Source: a virus
Strand: one strand, 5' to 3'
Length of the DNA: 22,718 nucleotides
Virus record (IMG/VR): IMGVR_UViG_3300037232_000032
Span: 1 to 22,718 of that record
Shown here: piece after piece, positions 15,158 through 21,481 of the stretch
Layout: each line of letters opens with the position of its first letter
Numbering within the stretch: position 1 is the first letter of the stretch
Position numbers and translations under genes: made by a program
Notes under the pieces: model-generated
What the model was told of the DNA's origin: nothing
Databases searched by the model: none
The model's input: the letters and a program-made list of their open reading frames with translations, nothing else

Positions 15158-15607
15158 TTATAACGCCAACCGCATGGGCGTCTCGTTGCACGCGGGGAAT
15201 TTTACGCAGTTGATACAATCCACCCAGGCGATGGGGGGAAGTTCGTCACGAGTGACCACCCTGAAGCCGAACCGTTTAAAATAATCGGGTATTAAACAGA
15301 GTAGGAAGACTTCTTTCAGTGCCAGAGATTCTGCCTCTCTGAGGCAGGCCCCCACTAATTGCTTTCCTATTCCGCATTTTTGCAGGTTTTCCTTGACCAC
15401 TACTGACCGGATTTCCCCAATTCCATCCCAGCAAAGATGCAAAGATGCAATCCCCTCCATGTCCCCACTTTCCCCGATATAGACAAAGTAATCCCGCCGG
15501 TGGGCATAAAGGTACGCCAAACTCCGGGGGATAACGCCGTGGGCTTCCCGGTCAGACAGGAACCTGCGAATCTCCGGGATGTCTCCATTGACCGCCTTGC
15601 GAATCAT
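15158..15607 (-). CDS. GNAT acetyltransferase resembling short N-acetylglutamate synthase
   Basis: The 149-residue protein is a complete GNAT fold. Residues 66-71 (I-R-S-V-V-V) form strand beta4 and 76-81 (Q-K-C-G-I-G) the acetyl-CoA loop; F-K-R-F-G-F occupies 110-115. The pattern closely recalls the short N-acetylglutamate synthases (first step of arginine synthesis, L-glutamate plus acetyl-CoA): an early P-R-S-L-A-Y-L-Y, a C-W-D-G-I-G-E-I-R core, and a tail V-D-C-I-N-C-V-K-F-P-A-C-N-E with three cysteines. It overlaps the upstream zinc-finger gene by ATGA, inside the portal-region operon. The GNAT call is firm; the substrate is inferred from the C-terminal motif. Confidence 0.8.
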   Translation of the reverse strand: MIRKAVNGDIPEIRRFLSDREAHGVIPRSLAYLYAHRRDYFVYIGESGDMEGIASLHLCWDGIGEIRSVVVKENLQKCGIGKQLVGACLREAESLALKEVFLLCLIPDYFKRFGFRVVTRDELPPIAWVDCINCVKFPACNETPMRLAL

Positions 15608-16260
15608 GCACTGCCCCGCTCTACCAGATCGGCCATGTCCCGCAGGGCCTTCGCCATCACGTCCGCCCTAGTGAACAAGTCCCCGTCAAACTGCACGTTG
15701 AACTCCTTGTAATTCGTCTCCATGTCAAACAGCACCTTGAAGTCCCGCCCATGTTGCCGGATTTCCTGCACCTGCGCCATGGTCACTTGGAACGCATAGG
15801 TCTTGCGGTTCCTGGCGATGTCGAACCCCATAGGGACGAAGAAGCGCAGGACGTACCAGTCGCCCACCTTGGGAAGTTCGGCGATGGAGCGGATGACTTC
15901 GATGAGTTCTTCGGGGTCTTGGGGGTCTATCTTGAAATCTGGGGGTTCTCCGACTGAAAACCCATCCCTGCCTAACTCTTTCATGTGCTTATCAAAATGG
16001 GGATTAAGATGACAAAGTTTCTTGTGCACCAACACAACCCCGCCCCTTCCGGGTTTAGCTCCGCAATGTTCACATTGTTCAGCTTCTTGACCCAGCACCT
16101 GGGGTAAATCATTCATCAATTTCGCCGTATCCCTGCCCAGCATCGGCACTTCACCAATGATTGCATCTGCTGGTTTAGGGTTCAAGGTCACTCCCTTACA
16201 TCCTTTTTTATGAAACCGCTTTTTTGCTCCGCACTGAGGGCAGGGCCATAATTCAACCAT
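15604..16260 (-). CDS. Double CCHC zinc-finger phage protein
   Basis: The 218-residue protein has two related zinc motifs: C7-x2-C10-x6-H17-x3-C21 and C63-x2-C66-x12-H79-x3-C83, each followed by basic or hydrophobic residues. The rest (about 105-218) is a mixed alpha/beta domain with W-Y-V-L-R-F-F-V-P-M-G-F-D near 134-146 and a long helix at the C-terminus. The start codon follows the preceding stop codon directly. I do not recognise the family. Zinc fingers suggest nucleic-acid or protein binding, and it sits between portal and acetyltransferase genes. Confidence 0.65.
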   Translation of the reverse strand: MVELWPCPQCGAKKRFHKKGCKGVTLNPKPADAIIGEVPMLGRDTAKLMNDLPQVLGQEAEQCEHCGAKPGRGGVVLVHKKLCHLNPHFDKHMKELGRDGFSVGEPPDFKIDPQDPEELIEVIRSIAELPKVGDWYVLRFFVPMGFDIARNRKTYAFQVTMAQVQEIRQHGRDFKVLFDMETNYKEFNVQFDGDLFTRADVMAKALRDMADLVERGSA

Positions 16261-16476
16261 TTATACCTCTGGTTTCTTGAAATAAACATCTCTCAGGTTA
16301 GTTCTCGGTTCAAAATGATCCGCTAAAAATACATACCCATCCGCTTCAAAACCATTTTTGAGTTCCATATCATACTGAGAACTGATCGGTCCCCGGTATG
16401 TCACCTTCAAACCCTTATGCGAACCTTGGGAAAAAGGACTAACATTGGCATTTTGTAAAAAAGTGGTATCTCTCAT
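16261..16476 (-). CDS. Small protein of unknown function downstream of portal
   Basis: This 71-residue protein starts 1 nt after the portal stop codon, with GAGG at suitable distance inside the portal end. It has alternating hydrophobic/polar residues (L-K-V-T-Y-R-G-P-I, D-G-Y-V-F-L-A-D-H-F) that suggest a small beta fold and no membrane segment. I do not recognise it. The overlap-free tandem arrangement supports a real gene. Confidence 0.55.
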   Translation of the reverse strand: MRDTTFLQNANVSPFSQGSHKGLKVTYRGPISSQYDMELKNGFEADGYVFLADHFEPRTNLRDVYFKKPEV

Positions 16477-16477
16477 C

Positions 16478-18586
16478 TTACTGCCTCACTGTCCCCGGCG
16501 GCATTCCCTGACCCGGCATACCGCCCTGTGGCCCACCCTGACCCGGTATCTGACTCGGCTCCTGGCCCTGCCCCATCGCTAACTGCGCCAACTCCTGCAA
16601 GGCTTCGGCCAAGGCTATGCGGGTGTCCGTCTGCAACTTCCCGGCGTTCGCCATATCTTTCATCGCCCCGGCATGGGCTTTCTCCGCCTTCGCTAAACTC
16701 TCCTCCATCTTTACCATCATCAACGGGTTCGGTTTCTGCGGGATACCCAGCAGCGGGAGACGTTGCATAACCTCTTGAATTTCTTCCGGCGGCAGCAGGT
16801 AGCTCTTCCCGGTCCTAATTAGTTCGGCTTTGATCCGGTAGGCCACAGTCTGCGCTTCGGGGATGTCCTGGTTCTTCATCAAAATATCCCCGATCAAACC
16901 CCAAACCTGCGGATTCGCTTGCACCAGAGCGGTGTAGAACACCACCGCCTCCTGCCTGGCTGTGGTGAAGCTCGGGCCGGTATCAACCGCCACTTCATAC
17001 CTGCCAGCTTTCATGTCGTTCATCAGCCGGCCTTCACTCAAGGGTTGCCCGCCCACCTCGTTCCCCGGCACATTGATCTCCACTTCCTTCGTGCTCAGTC
17101 CATCTTCCCCGAGTGTCCTAATCTTGCGCTGAGTATCGTAAATCGTCGGGAACAGATCAAGAATTATTTCCCCCACCCGGCAGAAAGCCAGGTTTAAATT
17201 ATCGGTGTACGTGTAATCCCCTACATCGGACACCTGCTGTCTGGTCCTGAGCGCCACCCCGGAAGTGTCAGCGGCGGGCGCGGCCTGGGGCGGCGTCCCC
17301 AAACTCCCTGTGGTCGTCCTGATTTCCTCCGCGGCCTGGGCCAATCCCGCCACTATCGCTGACGAGGCCTGGGGCGGGGTGATCTGCATGGGCCACTGCA
17401 CAGGTTTGGTGGGGTCTTCGTCGTCTGGGCCATTGACCAGATAATACGGGTCCATCCGGGTGTTTAGGCTGTTCCACTGGCGCTCGTGTCCAGCTATCAT
17501 CTGTGGGGTAACGAACACCTTTGCCTTCGGCGACAGCCCGTAATGCTCTGCCGCCGCAGATGCAAAGTAATTATACATCCGCTGGGAATCCATCGAGTTT
17601 TTGGTGATGCCGCGCTCGTAAGTCTTGCCGTCTACGTTGATCTGTTTCCCGCAGACCGGCACCATGCACCAGTATTTCGATGCCCATAACTGCTTCTGTT
17701 CCAATATCGAAGCCCCATCCACCTTATAGCGGTAAATCTTGTAGCTGTTTACTTCCCGCTGGTGCGGCTTGCCTGTCTCTGGGTCTAGGTCGTAGGGGCT
17801 GACTTCTGCCCCATCTTCTCCGGGTGTCATGGGCAAATCGGATTTTTCGGTAGCCTGTCCATTTTGCAGGAAATAAATGGTCTTCTTCGTAAACTCTTTG
17901 ACAAAATACTCCGCTATAATTACGTCCTCATCGCCCCGCCAGTTGAACTCCCCGTCCACAATGGACAGGTCGGTAGGTTCCGTCTTGTATTGCTCCCGGT
18001 AGGAGTCCTTACTGATCCTCTCGTACACGATGAACCAGTTCCCGTCCATCCGGTCCCAGGCTTGGGCGCTGGGGTCAAAAATAACCGATAGTTCGTTGTA
18101 AACTGGGATGATACTAACCTTCTGCTCACGAGTATCATCCCCGGCATACTCCGTAATCACCCGGATATAGCCCCTGCCGCCCTGCAACTGGTGTTCTGAT
18201 GCCTTTTTCAGGGCCATCCGGGAAGACAGTTCTGCCGTGATCTTCCGTATTTTCCCTTCCTTGATCTGCGCCCACTCCGGTTTAGCCTGCGGATCGGCTG
18301 CCCTCACCTTCAATCCGGGCATATTCATCCGCTGGGCACCTGTCACCTCATCGATAATCGGATTGATGTGGTCTATCACCAGACAGGGGCGGTTGACGCG
18401 GATAGCCTTGTCATCATCCCCCCACTGTTCCAGGTTCAGGAACTTCTTGGCCTCCCGGACATGCGCCCGGTTATGGCTGTCCCCGGTCATACCAGCAGAG
18501 GCCCGCTTACGGATCAGGGCGAGGAGTTTGTCATCCTCAGTCGGGTGCGTATCGTTCTCGGGGTTTTTGATAGCGCGTTTAGGCAT
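16478..18586 (-). CDS. P22-type portal protein
   Basis: The 702-residue protein (P22 gp1: 725) follows the P22 portal plan: a helical N-terminus with E-A-K-K-F-L-N-L-E-Q-W-G-D-D near 45-58, N-R-P-C-L-V-I-D-H-I-N-P-I-I-D-E-V near 65-81, a crown/wing region (Y-I-R-V-I-T-E-Y; Y-N-E-L-S-V-I-F-D-P), V-N-G-P-D-D-E-D-P-T-K-P-V-Q-W-P around 390-405, and a helical barrel (K-A-E-K-A-H-A-G-A-M-K-D-M-A-N-A-G) near the C-terminus. It ends in a Gly/Gln/Pro-rich tail. Portals form dodecamer rings through which DNA enters and leaves. The gene begins inside the end of a zinc-ribbon gene (8-nt overlap). Confidence 0.87.
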   Translation of the reverse strand: MPKRAIKNPENDTHPTEDDKLLALIRKRASAGMTGDSHNRAHVREAKKFLNLEQWGDDDKAIRVNRPCLVIDHINPIIDEVTGAQRMNMPGLKVRAADPQAKPEWAQIKEGKIRKITAELSSRMALKKASEHQLQGGRGYIRVITEYAGDDTREQKVSIIPVYNELSVIFDPSAQAWDRMDGNWFIVYERISKDSYREQYKTEPTDLSIVDGEFNWRGDEDVIIAEYFVKEFTKKTIYFLQNGQATEKSDLPMTPGEDGAEVSPYDLDPETGKPHQREVNSYKIYRYKVDGASILEQKQLWASKYWCMVPVCGKQINVDGKTYERGITKNSMDSQRMYNYFASAAAEHYGLSPKAKVFVTPQMIAGHERQWNSLNTRMDPYYLVNGPDDEDPTKPVQWPMQITPPQASSAIVAGLAQAAEEIRTTTGSLGTPPQAAPAADTSGVALRTRQQVSDVGDYTYTDNLNLAFCRVGEIILDLFPTIYDTQRKIRTLGEDGLSTKEVEINVPGNEVGGQPLSEGRLMNDMKAGRYEVAVDTGPSFTTARQEAVVFYTALVQANPQVWGLIGDILMKNQDIPEAQTVAYRIKAELIRTGKSYLLPPEEIQEVMQRLPLLGIPQKPNPLMMVKMEESLAKAEKAHAGAMKDMANAGKLQTDTRIALAEALQELAQLAMGQGQEPSQIPGQGGPQGGMPGQGMPPGTVRQ

Positions 18587-18755
18587 GGGTCTTCCAAAAA
18601 GTCTCTAAAATCCTTATGGTCAACAGATGCGACTCCACTCCCCTCTGCCGATTCCGTGCCAGCAGGATACACCCGCCACAGCGGTCCCCTGAGTAGAGGT
18701 AGTCCGTGGGCTGGGCGCAGGTCTTACAGGTCATTTTCTTAAATGAGACTTCCAT
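18579..18755 (-). CDS. Small zinc-ribbon protein overlapping portal
   Basis: The 58-residue frame starts in the stop codon of the upstream gene (TGATG) and ends 8 nt inside the portal gene, so all three genes are linked. Cysteines at 10, 13, 26 and 29 give C-x2-C-x12-C-x2-C, a standard zinc ribbon, followed by a basic helix (L-L-A-R-N-R-Q-R-G-V) and a hydrophobic C-terminus. The regular Cys spacing and coupling at both ends make it credible despite its size. Function unknown. Confidence 0.6.
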   Translation of the reverse strand: MEVSFKKMTCKTCAQPTDYLYSGDRCGGCILLARNRQRGVESHLLTIRILETFWKTHA

Positions 18756-18970
18756 CAATGCACCACCCCACTCTCCACCGAGAGTTTAATTAGGTACTTG
18801 GCCGCCAACCACTTGATCGCCGTGGTTAGGATATCGATCTGCACCCCCGCCGCACCTACCCGATCCTCTGCAAACTCCACGGACGGCATGACATCAATCA
18901 TATGCCACTGCCCGTCCACCTGGGCACAACGCACCCCCAAGTCCAGGATGGGGGATTTAGGGTCTGTCAT
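18755..18970 (-). CDS. Small protein of unknown function between terminase and portal
   Basis: I use the ATG at 18970, which overlaps the upstream stop codon by ATGA; a TTG at 18985 would extend it into that gene. The 71-residue product looks like a small alpha/beta protein: P-I-L-D-L-G-V-R near 7-14, H-M-I-D-V-M-P, then a helix with A-A-G-V-Q-I-D-I-L-T-T-A-I-K-W-L-A-A-K-Y-L-I. No membrane segment or known motif is seen. The chain of overlaps indicates co-translation with its neighbours. Confidence 0.5.
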   Translation of the reverse strand: MTDPKSPILDLGVRCAQVDGQWHMIDVMPSVEFAEDRVGAAGVQIDILTTAIKWLAAKYLIKLSVESGVVH

Positions 18971-19101
18971 TTCCGTAGCGCCCAATTAACTATGGCCTCA
19001 ATCACGCCATAGTGCCAACAAAGCCAAGTGGCGATGGTGGCAAACCCTAACCGAAAACCGATTATTAACAAATCCTTTCTATTCTGTTCAGTCAGCGCCA
19101 T
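18967..19101 (-). CDS. 44-residue single-pass membrane peptide after large terminase
   Basis: The frame begins about 11 nt after the large terminase stop codon. A GGGAGGGGG ribosome site fits the second of two adjacent ATGs (19101; the other is 19104). The product is basic at the start, then hydrophobic (L-L-I-I-G-F-R-L-G-F-A-T-I-A-T-W-L-C-W) with a short amphipathic end (V-I-E-A-I-V-N-W-A-L-R-K). It ends in an ATGA overlap with the next gene. Small phage membrane peptides include holins and antiholins, but no lysis gene is next to it, so I leave the role open. Confidence 0.5.
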   Translation of the reverse strand: MALTEQNRKDLLIIGFRLGFATIATWLCWHYGVIEAIVNWALRK

Positions 19102-19112
19102 CATCCCCCTCC

Positions 19113-20519
19113 CTATACGCCCATCCACGTGCCCCTGGGGTTCGTGGGGGGCACATATCCTTTAAACTTGCTCCCGCCCCTCATCGCCGGCTTCTGGTAG
19201 AACGTCAGACACACCGCATCCGCCCGGTCCGGGCTGGCCACGCCCCGCTTCCTCATGTCCGGCTTGGACTCTATCTGCATCTTCCCGGAACTGGCAAACC
19301 CATATTTAACCACCGAACTCTGCCCCACCAGCCGGTTGTCCAGGGGCAACTTACCCCTCCTGGCCTGGAGCCAGGACTTGTACCTATCCCACAGGTCAGC
19401 CCGCATGTTCAGATACCTTCCCGAACTCGGGGACTCTGCCACGTTACACCCCACCACGGGATACTTCAACTCCTTCAGCCGGTCATATACCCCAGCCCCT
19501 ATCCCTATCAGGTCCACCACGATGCTGTCTGGCTTCTGCTGGGAAGTCTCGTACTTGTCCACCACCCACCCGACCACCTGCATCGTGTCCAGGCCCCTAA
19601 CGGCTTCTAATGAGTCCACCACGTCACCCTGCCTCCTGGCCAGGGCCGTCTCACAGTCCCCCATCCAGGCCGGGTCCAGGCCCCACACTATCGGACCCTC
19701 GGCTATCACGTCCTCCCGGATGGTGGCAGACTCCAACAGGTCCAGGGCTATCAACTGGTCCGCTTCAGACGACGGAAAATCCCCTAAAACCCGCACCCTG
19801 TAAAAATTGGAGTCCGCTCCGTAGTCCGCTTCCACGTCCTTAGCATAATTCGGATCAGGAAGCGGTGAATCCAGGCAGGACCAGTGCAGCGGCATCCATC
19901 TGCCCCGGTTAGCATGGTGGGAATCATAGAAAAACCCGGATGAGCGGTTGGGGTTCCCTGCCATCAATATCCGTGCCCCGGGGTTAGAGAGCGAACTCCG
20001 TGCCACCTCAAATACTGCCTCGTCCACGCCAGGGGCCTCGTCTATCACGTAGAGGATATGCCGGGCATGGAACCCCTGCAGGGCCTCGGGGTCCGCTTTC
20101 CTGGCCGTCCGTAGCACCCCAAACTGCATCTGTGGGGCGCTCTTGATAAAAATTTTCTCCGCCTGTATCTCCACTTCGGCCTTGATCTCAGGAGGTAATT
20201 GCTCGCGCCATTTGTGCAGCTCCGGCCAGAGAACATCCCGCAACTGACTGGCCGTGGGGGCCGTGCAGGGGATCTTGCAGTCGTATCGAGTCACCAGCCA
20301 CCAGAGGATAACCCAGGCCATTTCCGTGGTCTTGCCGGTGTTGTGGCCCGACCGGATGGACACCTTTGCCCCAGGTTTAGCGATCTCCTGCAGGCCCACT
20401 ATCTGCTGCTCAGTGGGGTCGGCTCGCAGCACTTCCGTCACAAACAGGAGCGGATCATCGAAGCAGGCCCCCAGGATTATTTCCAGGGCCTCGCGTTTCG
20501 TGGCGGGGCCGGCAGTCAT
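19113..20519 (-). CDS. terL: Terminase large subunit
   Basis: The 468-residue packaging motor has the ATPase then nuclease order. The Walker A-like P-loop is S-G-H-N-T-G-K-T-T at 57-65 and the Walker B strand is I-L-Y-V-I-D-E-A-P with D160 and E161. A G-N-P coupling motif (188-190) follows. The RNase H-like nuclease domain starts at V-W-G-L-D-P-A-W (D282), continues with D-S-I-V-V-D-L (D336), and ends with S-P-D-R-A-D-A-V (D431/D434). P22 gp2 has 499 residues. The start codon overlaps the stop of a 24-codon micro-ORF (CTATGA). It cuts concatemeric DNA and drives it through the portal. Confidence 0.9.
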   Translation of the reverse strand: MTAGPATKREALEIILGACFDDPLLFVTEVLRADPTEQQIVGLQEIAKPGAKVSIRSGHNTGKTTEMAWVILWWLVTRYDCKIPCTAPTASQLRDVLWPELHKWREQLPPEIKAEVEIQAEKIFIKSAPQMQFGVLRTARKADPEALQGFHARHILYVIDEAPGVDEAVFEVARSSLSNPGARILMAGNPNRSSGFFYDSHHANRGRWMPLHWSCLDSPLPDPNYAKDVEADYGADSNFYRVRVLGDFPSSEADQLIALDLLESATIREDVIAEGPIVWGLDPAWMGDCETALARRQGDVVDSLEAVRGLDTMQVVGWVVDKYETSQQKPDSIVVDLIGIGAGVYDRLKELKYPVVGCNVAESPSSGRYLNMRADLWDRYKSWLQARRGKLPLDNRLVGQSSVVKYGFASSGKMQIESKPDMRKRGVASPDRADAVCLTFYQKPAMRGGSKFKGYVPPTNPRGTWMGV

Positions 20520-20590
20520 AGTTTACTTGCTACCTCATCAATTAAACCCATACCAGTTTGGTAATATTTTTGAGTAGTTATCAAAACCAT
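20516..20590 (-). CDS. Possible 24-residue leader peptide coupled to large terminase
   Basis: A 24-codon frame from an ATG at 20590 ends in a TGA that overlaps the terminase start (ATGA). It codes for a polar peptide ending in G-M-G-L-I-D-E-V-A-S-K-L. The large terminase itself has no good ribosome site at the normal distance (a GAGGT lies about 15 nt away), so coupling through this frame could supply ribosomes. An AGGGG site is about 13 nt before the ATG, which is long. It could equally be chance. Confidence 0.25.
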   Translation of the reverse strand: MVLITTQKYYQTGMGLIDEVASKL

Positions 20591-20593
20591 AAT

Positions 20594-20619
20594 CTAAAAA
20601 TACCCCTAAATATACCCCC
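20594..20619. repeat. Two 12-bp direct repeats upstream of large terminase
   Basis: On the plus strand CTAAAAATACCC is followed directly by CTAAATATACCC and two more C. The units differ at one base. They lie in the 107-base gap between small-protein copy B and the large terminase, the only sizeable gap in this part of the packaging operon. A protein-binding site or promoter element is possible. I see no convincing -35/-10 pair here. Confidence 0.5.
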
Positions 20620-20626
20620 AAATCGT

Positions 20627-20839
20627 TTAATCAGTATGGAAAAATGATGATGGCTTGGGCAAATGATTTATTTCTTTTTGTTCAGAGTCTTTTTCGGGAC
20701 ATAGGGAATTACAAATTTGATTGACAATGATCTCCGCCGCGGGCCAATAAAGCATACCTGTATCTTCCCAATAATTGAGAAATTTAGCAACCCAACCTAT
20801 GAGTGCATCCCTATCAATCGCTGGCCTGTCGAGACTCAT
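20627..20839 (-). CDS. W-V-x-x-F-L small phage protein, copy B
   Basis: The 70-residue paralogue of the protein at 14669-14926 shares the first six residues (M-S-L-D-R-P), the I-G-W-V-A-K-F-L core, I-I-V in the middle, and the C-terminal P-K-P-S-S-F-F motif. It lacks copy A's Lys-rich tail and has a shorter middle part. It lies between the small and large terminase genes, an unusual insertion point in a packaging operon. Its start region is the second copy of the duplicated leader (20823-20862), which overlaps the first base of the small terminase stop. Function unknown. Confidence 0.6.
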   Translation of the reverse strand: MSLDRPAIDRDALIGWVAKFLNYWEDTGMLYWPAAEIIVNQICNSLCPEKDSEQKEINHLPKPSSFFHTD

Positions 20840-20861
20840 TTTATCAGGGCTCCGTATTCTG

Positions 20862-21173
20862 TTAGGGCTGCGCCTGCCGTGACAAAATCGCCTGGGCTAT
20901 CGCTGACATGGACTCGCTAAGCTCTCCGCCCACATCCAGTTTGTCCGGGCAAATCTTGGAGAGGATAGCGCACATAACCTTTTCTTTGCCGTCCATCGCC
21001 ATTGCAACCGCTTTTTCCATTAACTCCTTCGATTTACCCTTCAAATAAGAGACCGCGTCCTTATACTCCTGATCTGATCTTCGCCCAGCAGGATTACCAG
21101 ATTTGCCAGGTTGGAAACCATTTTTGCGGTTTGCCGCGGCCTTTTTCTCCGACGTGGTGGCCTTTCGCTGCAT
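20862..21173 (-). CDS. DUF5681-type protein, terminase small subunit candidate
   Basis: Residues 18-32 hold the N-G-F-Q-P-G-K-S-G-N-P-A-G-R-R signature that I know from DUF5681 phage proteins, next to a Lys/Ala-rich N-terminus. Then come helices (A-V-S-Y-L-K-G-K-S-K-E-L-M-E-K-A-V-A-M-A-M-D-G) and a C-terminal helix. At 103 residues, beside the large terminase, it is the best candidate for the DNA-recognition subunit; that role is inferred. I use the ATG at 21173 because AAAGGA lies 8 nt before it; the ATG at 21182 touches that site. The CRISPR-type repeat ends 23 nt before 21182. Confidence 0.72.
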   Translation of the reverse strand: MQRKATTSEKKAAANRKNGFQPGKSGNPAGRRSDQEYKDAVSYLKGKSKELMEKAVAMAMDGKEKVMCAILSKICPDKLDVGGELSESMSAIAQAILSRQAQP

Positions 21174-21205
21174 ATCGCCCATCCTTTATCCATCAAAATT
21201 AACGA

Positions 21206-21234
21206 CGGTTCATCCCCACGCCTGTGGGGAACAC
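21206..21234 (-). CRISPR. Solitary type I-E CRISPR repeat (single repeat unit)
   Basis: On the minus strand the 29 bases read GTGTT, then CCCCAC, loop AGGC, GTGGGG, then ATGAACCG. That is the full layout of a type I-E repeat: 6-bp GC stem and the 8-nt 3' part that becomes the crRNA 5' handle. Against the E. coli I-E repeat as I remember it, 21 of 29 positions match, and one stem pair is changed on both sides (G-C to A-T). It lies in the 67-base gap between two genes, reading in the gene direction. I see no second repeat, leader or cas gene in the window, so it is not an array. Solitary repeats in phages are known to act as RNA anti-CRISPRs. Confidence 0.85.
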
Positions 21235-21249
21235 TAATTCTGCCCATAA

Positions 21250-21453
21250 TCAGCCCTTATGATTGCCTTGCCTGCCCTGTTTGCGTTCATCCTGGGGCAT
21301 CTCAGAGGGTTGGTTTGGGGGATAATGTTCCTCAAACCACCCTTGGGGCTTGAAAACTAGAGGGGCACGATTAGCGAACTCCGTGTCAATCAGAGCGGAC
21401 TGAGTTTGATTTACCAATGAAAATCCCTCGCGGCTGATCCTATTTTTGCCCAT
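21250..21453 (-). CDS. Small phage protein of unknown function upstream of the CRISPR repeat
   Basis: This 67-residue protein has a very strong ribosome site (AGGAGG, about 8 nt before the ATG). It begins basic (G-K-N-R-I-S-R-E-G-F), has a central F-A-N-R-A-P-L-V-F-K-P-Q-G-W-F-E-E-H-Y, and ends in a polar tail rich in Gln, Lys and Arg. I do not recognise the family. Because it lies directly upstream of the solitary repeat, it shares a transcript with it. Neighbours of RNA anti-CRISPRs are sometimes anti-CRISPR proteins, so it is a candidate worth testing, with no sequence evidence yet. Confidence 0.55.
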   Translation of the reverse strand: MGKNRISREGFSLVNQTQSALIDTEFANRAPLVFKPQGWFEEHYPPNQPSEMPQDERKQGRQGNHKG

Positions 21454-21481
21454 TTTCCCTTCCTCCTGTTTGGAATATCCC

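Noticed and set aside
21041-21247. 68-codon frame running through the repeat (S-V-P-H-R-R-G-D-E-P)
   Set aside because: It overlaps most of the small terminase gene in another frame. Type I-E repeats commonly give this kind of spurious translation.
21283-21311. GTTCATCC resembling the start of the solitary repeat, 77 bases away
   Set aside because: Only 8 consecutive bases match, the stem and second half are absent, and it lies within a coding sequence. It is not a second repeat.
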